DNA of 64,000 nucleotides, taken from positions 12,294,001-12,358,000 of the forward strand of contig NW_027480422.1 in assembly GCF_051401765.1 (NCBI RefSeq). The letters run 5' to 3'. Position 1 is the first letter of the stretch; each line of letters opens with the position of its first letter. Origin of the DNA: Calliopsis andreniformis. Its lineage: Eukaryota > Arthropoda > Insecta > Hymenoptera > Andrenidae. The position numbers and the translations under genes were made by a program. Positions 39,601 through 54,935 of the stretch are shown piece after piece. The notes under the pieces are model-generated. The model was not told the DNA's origin, searched no databases, and worked only from the letters and a program-made list of their open reading frames with translations.

Positions 39601-41900
39601 GCCAGAAGCATAAAATACCATATAAATACATCAGTTTTTCCGTCGTTTAAAAGGAATAAATGCAACCAGTGTGAAGGATATGGTCATTTCTACGTTCCGG
39701 ACAACATAGGCTTCACTCTAGGGCGTTGGTCCACCAGATTCACTAGTTAGGGCCTAAGAAGACAACGTCAGAAGCATAGAATACAAGATAAATACAACAG
39801 CTTTTCCATCGTATAAAACGAATAATTGCAACCAGTGTGCAAGTTATGGTCATTTCTACGTTCCGGCAACCTAGGCTTCACCCTAGGGCGTTGCTCCACC
39901 AGGTCGCATAGTTAGGGCCTAAAAAGTCAACGCCAGAAGCATAAAATACAAAAAAGATACAACAGTTTTTCCATCGTATAACAGTAATGATTGCAACCAG
40001 AGTGAAGGTGATTCCGATTTCTACGTTCCGGGCAACCTAGGCTTCACTCTGGGGCGTTGCTCCACCAGATCGAATAGCTAGGGCCTTAGAAGTCAACACC
40101 AGAAGCATAAAATAAAATAAAAATACAACAGTTATTCCATCGTCTAACAGGAATAATTACAACCAGCGTGATAGTAATGGGCATATCTACGTTCCGTGCA
40201 ACCTAGGCATCATTCTAGGGCGTTGTTCCACCAGATCGAACAGTTAGGACCTAAGAAGTCAACGCCAGAAGCATAAAATACAATATATATACAACAGTTT
40301 TTCCATCGTATAAAACCAAAAATTGCAACCAGTGTGAAAGACATAGCCATTTCTACGTTCCGGACATCCTAGGCTTGACTCTAGGGCGTTGCTCCACCAA
40401 ATCGAATAGCTAGGGCCGTAGAAGTCAACGCCCGAAGCATAAAATACAAAATTAATACAACAGTTGTTCCACCGTATAACAGGAATAATTACAACCAGTG
40501 TGAAAGTAATGGGCATTTCTACGTTCCGTGCAACCTAGGCTTCACAGTAAGGCGTTGCTCCACCATGTCGAATAGTTAGGGCCTTGGAAAACAACTCCAG
40601 ACGCATAAAACACAATAAAAATACACCAGTTTTTCCATTGTATAAAAAGAATAATTGCAACCAGTGTGAAAGTAATGGTCTTTTCTACGTTTCGGGCAAG
40701 ATTGGTTTCCCTCTTGGACGTTGCCTCACGAGATCGAATAGCAAGGACCTTAGAAGTCAACGCCAGAAGCATAAAATACAATAAAAGTACAACCGTTTTC
40801 TCCCGTATAGCATGAATAAATGCAACCAGTGTGAAAGTAATGGTCATTTCTCCGTTTCGGGCAACCTAGGCTCCACTCTAGGGCGTTGCTACACCAAATC
40901 GAATAGCTAGGGCCTTAGAAGTCATCGCCCGAAGCATAAAATACAATAAAAATACAACAGTTTTTCCATCGTATAGAACGAATAATTGCAACCAGTATAA
41001 AAGTTATGGTCATTTCCACGTTCCGGGCAACCTAGGCTTAACCCTAGGGCGTTGCTCCACCAGATCGAATAGTTAGGGACATTGAATACAATGCCAGAAG
41101 CATAAAATACAATATAAATACAACAGTTTTTCCCTTGTATAACAGGAATAATTGCAACCAGTGTGAAAGTACTGGTCATTTCTATGTTCCGGGTAACCTA
41201 GGCTTCACTCTAGGGCGTTCCTCCACCAGATCGAATAGCTAGGGACTTAGAATTCAGCGCCAGAAGAATAAAATACAACATATGTGCAACAGTTTTTCCA
41301 TCGTATAAGATGTATAATTGCAAGCAGTGTGAAGGTAATGGTCATTTCAACGTTCTGGGCAACCTAGGCTTCACTCTAGGGCGTTGTTCCACCAGATCGA
41401 ATAGTTAGGGCCTTAGATGTCAACGCCCGAAGCATAAAATACAGAATAAATAGAACAGTTTTTCATTGTATAAAACGAATAATTGCAACCATTGTGAAAG
41501 TTATGGTCATTTCTACGTTCCGGGCAATCTAGGCTTCACTCTAGGGCATTGCTCCACCACATCGAATAGCTACGGTCTTTGAAGTCAACGCCATAACTAT
41601 AAAAAAGGATATAAATACAACAGTTTGTCCATTGTATAAAATGTATAATTGCAAACAGTGTGGAAGTAATGGTCATTTCTTCTTTCCGGGAAACCCAGGC
41701 TTCTCTCTAGGGCGTTGCTCCACCACATCCAATAGCTGCGGCCTTAGAAGTCAACGCCAGAAGCATAAAATACAATATAAATGCAACAGTTCTTCAATCG
41801 TATAACAGGAATAATTGCAAACAGTGTGAAAGATATGGTCACTTCTACGTTCCGGGCAACCAAGCCTTCACTCTAGGGCGTTGCTCCACCACATCGAGTA

Positions 41901-44900
41901 GTTAGGGCCTTAGAAGTCAATGCCGGAAGCATAAAATGCCATATAAATACAACAGTTTTTCCACTGTATAATATGAATAATTGCAAACAGTGTGGAAGTA
42001 ATGGTCATTTCTACGTTCCGTCCAACCTAGGCTTCACTCTAGGGCGTTGCGCAACCACATCGAATAGCTACGGCCCTAGAAGACAACGCCATAACTATAA
42101 AATACAATATAAATACAACAGTCTTTCCATCGTATAAATCGAATAATTGCAACCAGTCTGATAGATATGGTCATTTCGACGTTCCGGGCAACCTAGGCTT
42201 CACCCTAGGGCGTTGCTCCACCATATCGAATAGTTAGGGCCAAAGAAGTCAATGCCAGAAGCATAAAATATGATATATGTACAACAGATACTCCATCGCA
42301 TAAAATGAGTACTTGCAGCCAGTGTGAAAGTAACGGCCATTTCTACGTTCCGGGCATCCTAGACTTAACACTGAGTCATTGCTCCACCAGATCGAATACA
42401 TAGGGCCTTAGAAGTCAACGCCAGAAGCATAAAGTACATTAAAAATACAACAGTTTGTCCATCGTATAACAGGAGTAATTGCCACCAGTGTGAAAGTGAT
42501 GGTCATTTCTACGTTCCGGGCAACCTAGGCTTCAGTCTAGGGCGCGGTTCCCCCAATTCGAATAGTTAGGGCCTAAGAAGCCTACGCCAGAAGCATAAAA
42601 TACAATATATATACCACAGTTTTTCCATCGTATAACAGGAATAATTGCAACCAGAGTGAAGGTGATGGTCATTTCTAAGTTCCGGGCAACCTAGGCTTCA
42701 CTCTAGAGCGGTGCTCCACCAGATCGAATAGCTAGGACCTTAGAAGTCAACGCCAGAAGCACAAAATAAAATAAAAATACAACAGTTATTACATCGTATA
42801 AAAGGAATAATTACAACCAGTGTGAAAGTAATGGGCATTTCTACGTTCCGGGCAACCTAGGCTTCACTCCAGGGCGTTGGTCCACCAGGTCGAATGGTTA
42901 GGGCCTTAGAAGTCAACGCCAGAAGCATAAAATACAATAGCAATACAACAGTTTTTCCATCGTATAACAGGAATAATTGCAACCAGTGTGAAAGCTATGG
43001 TCATTTCTACGTTCCGGGCAACCTAGGCTTCACTCGAGGGCGTTGCTCCACCACATCGAATAGCTACGGCCCTAGAAGACAACGCCATAACTATAAAATA
43101 CAATATAAATACAACAGTCTTTCCATCGTATAAAACGAATAATTGCAACCAGTCTGATAGTTATGGTCATTTCTACGTTCCGGGCAACCTAGACTTCACT
43201 CTAGGGCGTTGCTCCACCAGATCCAATAATTAGGGCCCAAGAAGTCAATGCCAGAAGCATAAAATACGATATATGTACAACAGTTTTTCCATCGTATAAA
43301 ATGATTAATTGCAACCAGTGTGAAAGTAACGGCCATTTCTACGTTCCGGGCATCCTAGTGTTAACACTGAGGCATTGCTCCACCAGATCAAATACATAGG
43401 GCCTTAGAAGTCAACGCCAGAAGCATAAAGTACATTAAAAATCCAACAGTTTGACCATCGTATAAAAAGGATAATTGCAACCATTGTGAAAGTTATGGTC
43501 ATTTCTACATTCCGGGCAACCTAGGCTTCTCTCTAGGGCGTTGCTCCACCAGATCGAATAGCTAGGACCTTAGAAGTCAACGCCAGAAGCACAAAATAAA
43601 ATAAAAATACAACAGTTATTCCATCGTATAACAGGAATAATTACAACCAGTGTGAAAGTAATGGGCATTTCTACGTTCTGTGCAACCTAGGCATCACTCT
43701 AGGGCGTTGGTCCACCAGGCCGAATAGTTAGGGCCTCAGAAAACAACTCCAGACGCATAAAATACAATATAAATACAACAGTTTTTCCACGGTATAAAAC
43801 GAATAATTGCAACAGGTATGAAAGTTATGGTCATTTCTACGTTCCGGGCAACCTAGGCTTCACCCTGGGGCGTTGCTCCAACAGATCGAATATTTAGGGC
43901 CTAAGAAGTCAACGCCAGAAGCATAAAATACAATAGAAATACAACAGTTTTTCCATCGTATAACAGGAATAATTGCAACCAGTGTGAAAGATATGGTCAT
44001 TTCTACCATACGGGCAACCTAGGCTTCACTCTAGGGCGTCGTTCCACCAGATCGAACAGTTAGTGCCTAAGAAGTCTACGCCAGAAGCATAAAATACAAT
44101 ACAAATACAACAGCTTTTCCATCGTATAACAGGAATAATTGCAACCAATGTGAAAGGTATGGTCATTTCTACGTTCAGGGCAACCTAGGCTTCACTCTAG
44201 GGCGTTGCTCCACCACATCGAATAGCTGCGGCCTTAGAAGTCAACGCCAGAAGCATAAAACACAATATAAATACAACAGTTTTTAATCGTATAACAGGAA
44301 TAATTGCAAACAGTGTGAAAGATATGGTCATTTCTACGTTGCGAGCATCCTAGGCTTCACTCTAGGGCATTGCTCCACCACATCGAATAGCTACGGCCTT
44401 AGAAGTCAACGCCATAACTATAAAAAACGATATAAATACAACAGTTTTTCCATTGTATAAAATGAATAATTGCTAACACTGTGGAGGTAATGGTCATTTC
44501 TACTTTCGGGGCAACCTAGGCTTCACTCTAGGGCGTTTCTCCACCACATCGAATAGCTACTGCCTTGGAAGTCAACGTCTGAAGCATAAAATATAATATA
44601 AATACAACAGTTTTTCCCTTGTATAACAGGAATAATTGCAACCAGTGTGAATGCTATGGTCATTTCTACGTTCCGGGCAACCTAGGCTTCGCTCTAGGGC
44701 GTTGCTCCACCACATCGAATAGTTAGGGCCTTAGAAGACAATGCCAGAAGCATAAAATACAATATAAATACAACAGTTTTTCCCTTGTATAACAGGAATA
44801 ATTGAAACCAGTGTGAAAGCTATGCTCATTTCTACGTTCCGGGCAACCAAGCTTTCACTCTAGGGCGTTGCTCCACCACATCGAATAGTTAGGGCCTTAG

Positions 44901-47377
44901 AAGTCAATGCCGGAAGCATAAAATGCCATATAAATACAACAGTTTTTCCACTGTATAATATGAATAATTGCAAACAGTGTGGAAGTAATGGTCATTTCTA
45001 CGTTCCGTGCAACCTAGGCTTCACTCTAGGGCGTTGCGCAACCACATCGAATAGCTACGGCCCTAGAAGACAACGCCATAACTATAAAATACAGTATAAA
45101 TACAACAGTCTTTCCATCGTATAAATCGAATAATTGCAACCAGTCTGATAGATATGGTCATTTCGACGTTTCGGGCAACCTAGGCTTCACCCTAGGGCGT
45201 TGCTCCACCATATCGAATAGTTAGGGCCAAAGAAGTCAATGCCAGAAGCATAAAATATGATATATGTACAACAGATACTCCATCGCATAAAATGAGTACT
45301 TGCAGCCAGTGTGAAAGTAACGGCCATTTCTACGTTCCGGGCATCCTAGACTTAACACTGAGTCATTGCTCCACCAGATCGAATACATAGGGCCTTAGAA
45401 GTCAACGCCAGAAGCATAAAGTACATTAAAAATACAACAGTTTGTCCATCGTATAACAGGAATAATTGCCACCAGTGTGAAAGTGATGGTCATTTCTACG
45501 TTCCGGGTAACCTACGCTTCACTCTAGGGCGTTGTTCCTCCAGATCGAATAGCTAGGGCCTAACAAGTCTACACCAGAAGCATAAAATACAATATAAATA
45601 CAACAGTTTTTCCATCGGATAACAGGAATAATTGCAACCAGTGTGAAAGTGATGGTCATTTCTACGTTCCGGGCAACCTAGGCTTCAGTCTAGGGCGCGG
45701 TTCCCCCAATTCGAATAGTTAGGGATTAAGAAGCCTACGCCAGAAGCATAAAATACAATATAAATACCACAGTTTTTCCATCGTATATCATGAATAATTG
45801 CAACCAGTGTTATAGTGATGGTCATTTCTACGTTCCGGGCAACATAAGCTTATCTTTAGGGAGTTGCTCCACCAAATCGAATAGATAGGGACTTAGAATT
45901 CAACGCCAGAAGCATGAAATACAATAAAAATACAACAGTTTTTCCTTCGTATAGAAGGAATAATTGCAACCAGTGTGAAAGTAATGGTCATTCCTACGTT
46001 CCAGGCAACCTAGGCTTCACTCTTGGCCGTTGCTCCATCACATCGAATAGCTGCGGCCTTAGAAGTCAACTCCAGAAGCATAAAATACAATATAAATACA
46101 ACAGCTTTTCCATCGTATATAATGTATATTTGCAAAGAATGTGAAAACAAAGGTCATTTCTACGTTCCGGGAAACGTAGGCTTAGCTGTAGGGCGTTGCT
46201 CCACCAGATCGAATAGTTAGGGGCTTAGAAGTCAACGCCCGAATCATGAATTACAAAATAATTAGAACAGCTTTTCCATCGTATAGAACCAATAATTGCA
46301 ACCAGTGTGAAACTAATGGCCATTTCTGCGTACCGGGAAACCTAGGCTTCACCCTAGAGCGTTGCTTCACCAGATCGAATAGTTAAGGCCTTAGACGTCA
46401 ACGCCCGAAGCATAAAATACAAAATAAATAGAACAGTTTTTCCATTGTATAAAACGAATAATTGCAACCAGAGTGAAAGTTATGGTCATTTCTACGTTCC
46501 GGGCAACCTAGGCTCCACTCTACGGCGTTGATCCACCAGATGGAATAGTTAGGGACTTAGAATTCGACGCCAGAAGCATAAAATACAACATAAGTACAAC
46601 AGTTTTTCCATCGTATAACAGGAATAATTGCAACCAGTGTGAAAGAACGGGTCAGTTCTACGTTCCGGGCAACCTAGGCTTCGGCCAAGGGCGTTGCTCC
46701 ACCAGATCGAATAGCAAGGGACTTAGAAGTCAAAGCCAGAAGCATAAAATACAATAAAAATACCACAGTCTTTCCATCGTATAAAATGTATAATTGCAAG
46801 CAATGTGAAGGTAATGGTCATTTCTACGTTCCGGGCAACCTAGGCTTCACCCCTGGGCGTTGCTCCGCCAGATCCAATAGTTAGGACCTAAGAAGTCAGC
46901 GCCAGAAGCATAAAATACAAAATAGATACGACAGCTTTTCCATCGTATATAATGTATATTTGCAAACAGTGTGAAGGTAATGGACATTTCTACATTCCGG
47001 GCAAGCCAGGCTTCACTCCAGGGCGTTGCTCCACCAGATCGAATAGTTAGGGCGTAAGAAGTCAACGCCTGAAGCATAAAATACAATAAAAATACAACAG
47101 CTATTCCATCGTGTACCAGGAATAATTGCAACCAGAGTGATGGTGATGGTCATTTCTACGTTCCGGGCAACCTAGGCGTCACCCTAGGGCGTTGCTCCAC
47201 CAGATCGATTAGCTAGGGCCTAAGAAGTCAACGCCAGAAGCATAAAATACGATATATGTACAACAGTTTTACCATCGTATGAAATGAATAATCGCCAGCA
47301 GTGTGAAGGTAATGGTCATTTCTACGTTCCGCGCAACCTAGGCTTCACTCCAGGGCGTTGCTCCACCACACCCAACA
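41901..47377. repeat. 34-monomer tandem duplication, copy D1 (5477 bp, one monomer lost)
   Basis: First copy of a tandem duplication inside U2. It begins at GTTAGGGCCTTAGAAGTCAA followed by TGCCGGAAGC, and ends at CCACACCCAACA. The offset to D2 is 5477 bp at the left edge and 5643 bp after about 42530, because D1 lacks one monomer that D2 and U1 both keep. Differences between the copies are rare, such as CTTCGGCCAAGG (46680) against CTTCGCCCAAGG (52323). Confidence 0.9.
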
Positions 47378-50300
47378 GTTAGGGCCTTAGAAGTCAATGC
47401 CGGAAGCATAAAATGCCATATAAATACAACAGTTTTTCCACTGTATAATATGAATAATTGCAAACAGTGTGGAAGTAATGGTCATTTCTACGTTCCGTCC
47501 AACCTAGGCTTCACTCTAGGGCGTTGCGCAACCACATCGAATAGCTACGGCCCTAGAAGACAACGCCATAACTATAAAATACAATATAAATACAACAGTC
47601 TTTCCATCGTATAAATCGAATAATTGCAACCAGTCTGATAGATATGGTCATTTCGACGTTCCGGGCAACCTAGGCTTCACCCTAGGGCGTTGCTCCACCA
47701 TATCGAATAGTTAGGGCCAAAGAAGTCAATGCCAGAAGCATAAAATATGATATATGTACAACAGATACTCCATCGCATAAAATGAGTACTTGCAGCCAGT
47801 GTGAAAGTAACGGCCATTTCTACGTTCCGGGCATCCTAGACTTAACACTGAGTCATTGCTCCACCAGATCGAATACATAGGGCCTTAGAAGTCAACGCCA
47901 GAAGCATAAAGTACATTAAAAATACAACAGTTTGTCCATCGTATAACAGGAGTAATTGCCACCAGTGTGAAAGTGATGGTCATTTCTACGTTCCGGGCAA
48001 CCTACGCTTCACTCTAGGGCGTTGTTCCTCCAGATCGAATAGCTAGGGCCTAACAAGTCTACACCAGAAGCATAAAATACAATATAAATACAACAGTTTT
48101 TCCATCGGATAACAGGAATAATTGCAACCAGTGTGAAAGTGATGGTCATTTCTACGTTCCGGGCAACCTAGGCTTCAGTCTAGGGCGCGGTTCCCCCAAT
48201 TCGAATAGTTAGGGCCTAAGAAGCCTACGCCAGAAGCATAAAATACAATATATATACCACAGTTTTTCCATCGTATAACAGGAATAATTGCAACCAGAGT
48301 GAAGGTGATGGTCATTTCTAAGTTCCGGGCAACCTAGGCTTCACTCTAGAGCGGTGCTCCACCAGATCGAATAGCTAGGACCTTAGAAGTCAACGCCAGA
48401 AGCACAAAATAAAATAAAAATACAACAGTTATTACATCGTATAAAAGGAATAATTACAACCAGTGTGAAAGTAATGGGCATTTCTACGTTCCGGGCAACC
48501 TAGGCTTCACTCCAGGGCGTTGGTCCACCAGGTCGAATGGTTAGGGCCTTAGAAGTCAACGCCAGAAGCATAAAATACAATAGCAATACAACAGTTTTTC
48601 CATCGTATAACAGGAATAATTGCAACCAGTGTGAAAGCTATGGTCATTTCTACGTTCCGGGCAACCTAGGCTTCACTCGAGGGCGTTGCTCCACCACATC
48701 GAATAGCTACGGCCCTAGAAGACAACGCCATAACTATAAAATACAATATAAATACAACAGTCTTTCCATCGTATAAAACGAATAATTGCAACCAGTCTGA
48801 TAGTTATGGTCATTTCTACGTTCCGGGCAACCTAGACTTCACTCTAGGGCGTTGCTCCACCAGATCCAATAATTAGGGCCCAAGAAGTCAATGCCAGAAG
48901 CATAAAATACGATATATGTACAACAGTTTTTCCATCGTATAAAATGATTAATTGCAACCAGTGTGAAAGTAACGGCCATTTCTACGTTCCGGGCATCCTA
49001 GTGTTAACACTGAGGCATTGCTCCACCAGATCAAATACATAGGGCCTTAGAAGTCAACGCCAGAAGCATAAAGTACATTAAAAATCCAACAGTTTGACCA
49101 TCGTATAAAAAGGATAATTGCAACCATTGTGAAAGTTATGGTCATTTCTACATTCCGGGCAACCTAGGCTTCTCTCTAGGGCGTTGCTCCACCAGATCGA
49201 ATAGCTAGGACCTTAGAAGTCAACGCCAGAAGCACAAAATAAAATAAAAATACAACAGTTATTCCATCGTATAACAGGAATAATTACAACCAGTGTGAAA
49301 GTAATGGGCATTTCTACGTTCTGTGCAACCTAGGCGTCACTCTAGGGCGTTGGTCCACCAGGCCGAATAGTTAGGGCCTCAGAAAACAACTCCAGACGCA
49401 TAAAATACAATATAAATACAACAGTTTTTCCACGGTATAAAACGAATAATTGCAACAGGTATGAAAGTTATGGTCATTTCTACGTTCCGGGCAACCTAGG
49501 CTTCACCCTGGGGCGTTGCTCCAACAGATCGAATATTTAGGGCCTAAGAAGTCAACGCCAGAAGCATAAAATACAATAGAAATACAACAGTTTTTCCATC
49601 GTATAACAGGAATAATTGCAACCAGTGTGAAAGATATGGTCATTTCTACCATACGGGCAACCTAGGCTTCACTCTAGGGCGTCGTTCCACCAGATCGAAC
49701 AGTTAGTGCCTAAGAAGTCTACGCCAGAAGCATAAAATACAATACAAATACAACAGCTTTTCCATCGTATAACAGGAATAATTGCAACCAATGTGAAAGG
49801 TATGGTCATTTCTACGTTCAGGGCAACCTAGGCTTCACTCTAGGGCGTTGCTCCACCACATCGAATAGCTGCGGCCTTAGAAGTCAACGCCAGAAGCATA
49901 AAACACAATATAAATACAACAGTTTTTAATCGTATAACAGGAATAATTGCAAACAGTGTGAAAGATATGGTCATTTCTACGTTGCGAGCATCCTAGGCTT
50001 CACTCTAGGGCATTGCTCCACCACATCGAATAGCTACGGCCTTAGAAGTCAACGCCATAACTATAAAAAACGATATAAATACAACAGTTTTTCCATTGTA
50101 TAAAATGAATAATTGCTAACACTGTGGAGGTAATGGTCATTTCTACTTTCGGGGCAACCTAGGCTTCACTCTAGGGCGTTTCTCCACCACATCGAATAGC
50201 TACTGCCTTGGAAGTCAACGTCTGAAGCATAAAATATAATATAAATACAACAGTTTTTCCCTTGTATAACAGGAATAATTGCAACCAGTGTGAATGCTAT

Positions 50301-53020
50301 GGTCATTTCTACGTTCCGGGCAACCTAGGCTTCGCTCTAGGGCGTTGCTCCACCACATCGAATAGTTAGGGCCTTAGAAGACAATGCCAGAAGCATAAAA
50401 TACAATATAAATACAACAGTTTTTCCCTTGTATAACAGGAATAATTGAAACCAGTGTGAAAGCTATGCTCATTTCTACGTTCCGGGCAACCAAGCTTTCA
50501 CTCTAGGGCGTTGCTCCACCACATCGAATAGTTAGGGCCTTAGAAGTCAATGCCGGAAGCATAAAATGCCATATAAATACAACAGTTTTTCCACTGTATA
50601 ATATGAATAATTGCAAACAGTGTGGAAGTAATGGTCATTTCTACGTTCCGTGCAACCTAGGCTTCACTCTAGGGCGTTGCGCAACCACATCGAATAGCTA
50701 CGGCCCTAGAAGACAACGCCATAACTATAAAATACAGTATAAATACAACAGTCTTTCCATCGTATAAATCGAATAATTGCAACCAGTCTGATAGATATGG
50801 TCATTTCGACGTTTCGGGCAACCTAGGCTTCACCCTAGGGCGTTGCTCCACCATATCGAATAGTTAGGGCCAAAGAAGTCAATGCCAGAAGCATAAAATA
50901 TGATATATGTACAACAGATACTCCATCGCATAAAATGAGTACTTGCAGCCAGTGTGAAAGTAACGGCCATTTCTACGTTCCGGGCATCCTAGACTTAACA
51001 CTGAGTCATTGCTCCACCAGATCGAATACATAGGGCCTTAGAAGTCAACGCCAGAAGCATAAAGTACATTAAAAATACAACAGTTTGTCCATCGTATAAC
51101 AGGAATAATTGCCACCAGTGTGAAAGTGATGGTCATTTCTACGTTCCGGGTAACCTACGCTTCACTCTAGGGCGTTGTTCCTCCAGATCGAATAGCTAGG
51201 GCCTAACAAGTCTACACCAGAAGCATAAAATACAATATAAATACAACAGTTTTTCCATCGGATAACAGGAATAATTGCAACCAGTGTGAAAGTGATGGTC
51301 ATTTCTACGTTCCGGGCAACCTAGGCTTCAGTCTAGGGCGCGGTTCCCCCAATTCGAATAGTTAGGGATTAAGAAGCCTACGCCAGAAGCATAAAATACA
51401 ATATAAATACCACAGTTTTTCCATCGTATATCATGAATAATTGCAACCAGTGTTATAGTGATGGTCATTTCTACGTTCCGGGCAACATAAGCTTATCTTT
51501 AGGGAGTTGCTCCACCAAATCGAATAGATAGGGACTTAGAATTCAACGCCAGAAGCATAAAATACAATAAAAATACAACAGTTTTTCCTTCGTATAGAAG
51601 GAATAATTGCAACCAGTGTGAAAGTAATGGTCATTCCTACGTTCCAGGCAACCTAGGCTTCACTCTTGGCCGTTGCTCCATCACATCGAATAGCTGCGGC
51701 CTTAGAAGTCAACTCCAGAAGCATAAAATACAATATAAATACAACAGCTTTTCCATCGTATATAATGTATATTTGCAAAGAATGTGAAAACAAAGGTCAT
51801 TTCTACGTTCCGGGAAACGTAGGCTTAGCTGTAGGGCGTTGCTCCACCAGATCGAATAGTTAGGGGCTTAGAAGTCAACGCCCGAATCATGAATTACAAA
51901 ATAATTAGAACAGCTTTTCCATCGTATAGAACCAATAATTGCAACCAGTGTGAAACTAATGGCCATTTCTGCGTACCGGGAAACCTAGGCTTCACCCTAG
52001 AGCGTTGCTTCACCAGATCGAATAGTTAAGGCCTTAGACGTCAACGCCCGAAGCATAAAATACAAAATAAATAGAACAGTTTTTCCATTGTATAAAACGA
52101 ATAATTGCAACCAGAGTGAAAGTTATGGTCATTTCTACGTTCCGGGCAACCTAGGCTCCACTCTACGGCGTTGATCCACCAGATGGAATAGTTAGGGACT
52201 TAGAATTCGACGCCAGAAGCATAAAATACAACATAAGTACAACAGTTTTTCCATCGTATAACAGGAATAATTGCAACCAGTGTGAAAGAACGGGTCAGTT
52301 CTACGTTCCGGGCAACCTAGGCTTCGCCCAAGGGCGTTGCTCCACCAGATCGAATAGCAAGGGACTTAGAAGTCAAAGCCAGAAGCATAAAATACAATAA
52401 AAATACCACAGTCTTTCCATCGTATAAAATGTATAATTGCAAGCAATGTGAAGGTAATGGTCATTTCTACGTTCCGGGCAACCTAGGCTTCACCCCTGGG
52501 CGTTGCTCCGCCAGATCCAATAGTTAGGACCTAAGAAGTCAGCGCCAGAAGCATAAAATACAAAATAGATACGACAGCTTTTCCATCGTATATAATGTAT
52601 ATTTGCAAACAGTGTGAAGGTAATGGACATTTCTACATTCCGGGCAAGCCAGGCTTCACTCCAGGGCGTTGCTCCACCAGATCGAATAGTTAGGGCGTAA
52701 GAAGTCAACGCCTGAAGCATAAAATACAATAAAAATACAACAGCTATTCCATCGTGTACCAGGAATAATTGCAACCAGAGTGATGGTGATGGTCATTTCT
52801 ACGTTCCGGGCAACCTAGGCGTCACCCTAGGGCGTTGCTCCACCAGATCGATTAGCTAGGGCCTAAGAAGTCAACGCCAGAAGCATAAAATACGATATAT
52901 GTACAACAGTTTTACCATCGTATGAAATGAATAATCGCCAGCAGTGTGAAGGTAATGGTCATTTCTACGTTCCGCGCAACCTAGGCTTCACTCCAGGGCG
53001 TTGCTCCACCACACCCAACA
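47378..53020. repeat. 34-monomer tandem duplication, copy D2 (5643 bp)
   Basis: Second copy of D1. At 47378 the sequence jumps from the CCACACCCAACA context, which in U1 (33281) continues GGGCCTAAGAAGTCAACGCC, back to GGGCCTTAGAAGTCAATGCC as at 41901. At 53020 it passes out of the duplication and continues as U1 does after 33276 (+19744 bp). D2 still has the monomer missing from D1 (about 48000-48170). Confidence 0.9.
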
Positions 53021-54904
53021 GTTAGGGCCTAAGAAGTCAACGCCAGAAGCATAAAATACGATATACGTACAACAGTTTTTCCATCGTATAAAACGAATAA
53101 TTGCAACCAACGTGAAAGTAGTGGCTATTTCTATGTTCCGGGCATCCTAGACTTAACTCTGAGGCATTGCTCCACGAGATCGAATACATAGGGCCTTAGA
53201 AGTCAACGTCAGAAGCATAAAGTACAATCAAAATCCAACAGTTTGTCCATCGTATAAAAGGAATGTTTGCAACAAGCTTGAAGGTAATGGTCATTTCTAC
53301 GTTCCGGGCAACCTAGGTTTTGCTCTAGGGCGTTGCTCCACCTCATCGAATAGTTGGGGCCTTAGAAGTCAACGCCTGAAGCGTAAAATACAATAAAAAT
53401 ACAACATTTTTTTCGTCGTATAACAGGGATAATTGCAACCAGTGTGAAAGATATGGTCATTTCTACGTTTCGGGCAACCTAGGCTTCACTCTAGGGCGTT
53501 GGTCCGCCACATCCAATAGATAGGGCCTAAGAAGTCAACGCCAGAAGCACCAAACACAAAATAAATACAACAGTTTTTCCATCGTATAAAACGAATAATT
53601 GCAACCAGTGTGAAACTAATGGTCATTTCTACGTTCCGGGCAACCTAGGCTTCACTCTAGGGCGTTGCTCCACCAGATCGAATAACAAGGGACTTAGAAG
53701 TCAACGCCAGAAGCATAAAATTCAATAAAAATACAACAGTCGTCCATTGTACAAAAAGTATAATTGCAAGCAATGTGAAGGTAATGGTCATTTCTACGTT
53801 CCGGGCAACATAGGCTTCACTCTACAGCGTTGCTCCACCAGATAGAATAGTTAGGGCCTTAGAAGTCAACGCCCGAAGCATAAAATACAAAATAAATAGA
53901 ACAGTTTTTCCATTGTATAAATCGAATAATTGCAACCAGTGTGAAAGTTAGGGTCACTTCTACGTTCCGGGCAACCTAGGCTTAACACTAGGGCGTTGCT
54001 CCACCAGGTCGAATAGTTAGGGCCTAAGAAGTCAACGCCAGAAGCATAAAATGCAATATAAATACAGCAGCTTTTACATCGTATATGATGTATATTTGCA
54101 GACAGTGTGAAAGTAAAGGTCATTTCTACGTTCCGGGCAACCTAGGCTTAACTGTAGGGCGTTGCTACACCAGATCGCATAGTTCGGGACTTAGAATTTA
54201 ACGCCAGAAGCATAAAATACAATAAAAACGCAACACTTTTTCCATCGTATAACTGGAATAACAGCAACCGGTGTGAAGGTACAGGTCATTTCTACGTTCC
54301 GGGCAACCCAGGCTTGACTCTATGGCGTTGCTCTACCAGATCGAATAGGTAGGGCCATTGAAGTCAACGCCCGAAGCATAAAATACAATAAAGATACAAC
54401 AGTCTTTCCATCGTATAATAGGAATAATTGCAACCAGTGTGAAGGTAATGATCATTTCTACGTTCCGGGCAACCTAGGCTTCACCCCAGGGCGTTGCTCC
54501 ACCACATCGAATAGCTACGACCTTTGAAGTCAACGCCAGAAGCATAAAATACGATATAAGTACAACAGCCTTTCCATCGTATAACAGGAATGCTTGCTAC
54601 CAGTGTGAAGGTAATGGACATTTCTACGTTCCGGGCAACCTCTGCTTCACTCTAGTGCGTTGCTCCACCAGATCGAATAGTTAGGACCTAAGAAGTCAAC
54701 GCGAGAAGCATACAATACAACATAAATACAACAGCTTTTCCATCGTATAACAGGAATAATTGCAGCCAGTGTGAGAGTAATGCCCATTTCTACGTTCCGG
54801 GAATCCTAGACTTAACTCTGAGGCATTGCTCCACCAGATCGAAGTGTTAGGGCCTTAGAAGTCAAAGCCAGAAGCATAAAATACAAAATAAATACAACAG
54901 CCTT

Positions 54905-54935
54905 TCCGTCGTATAAAACGAATAATTGCAATCAG
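54905..54935. other. Nine-monomer deletion junction in U2
   Basis: Left of this point U2 reads like 35140-35178 (CAACAGCCTTTCCGTCGTAT); right of it, like 36679 onward (ATCAGTATGAAAGTTATGGT, then CCGGTCAACCTGTGC). The switch lies in AACGAATAATTGCA, present in both parents. Confidence 0.85.
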
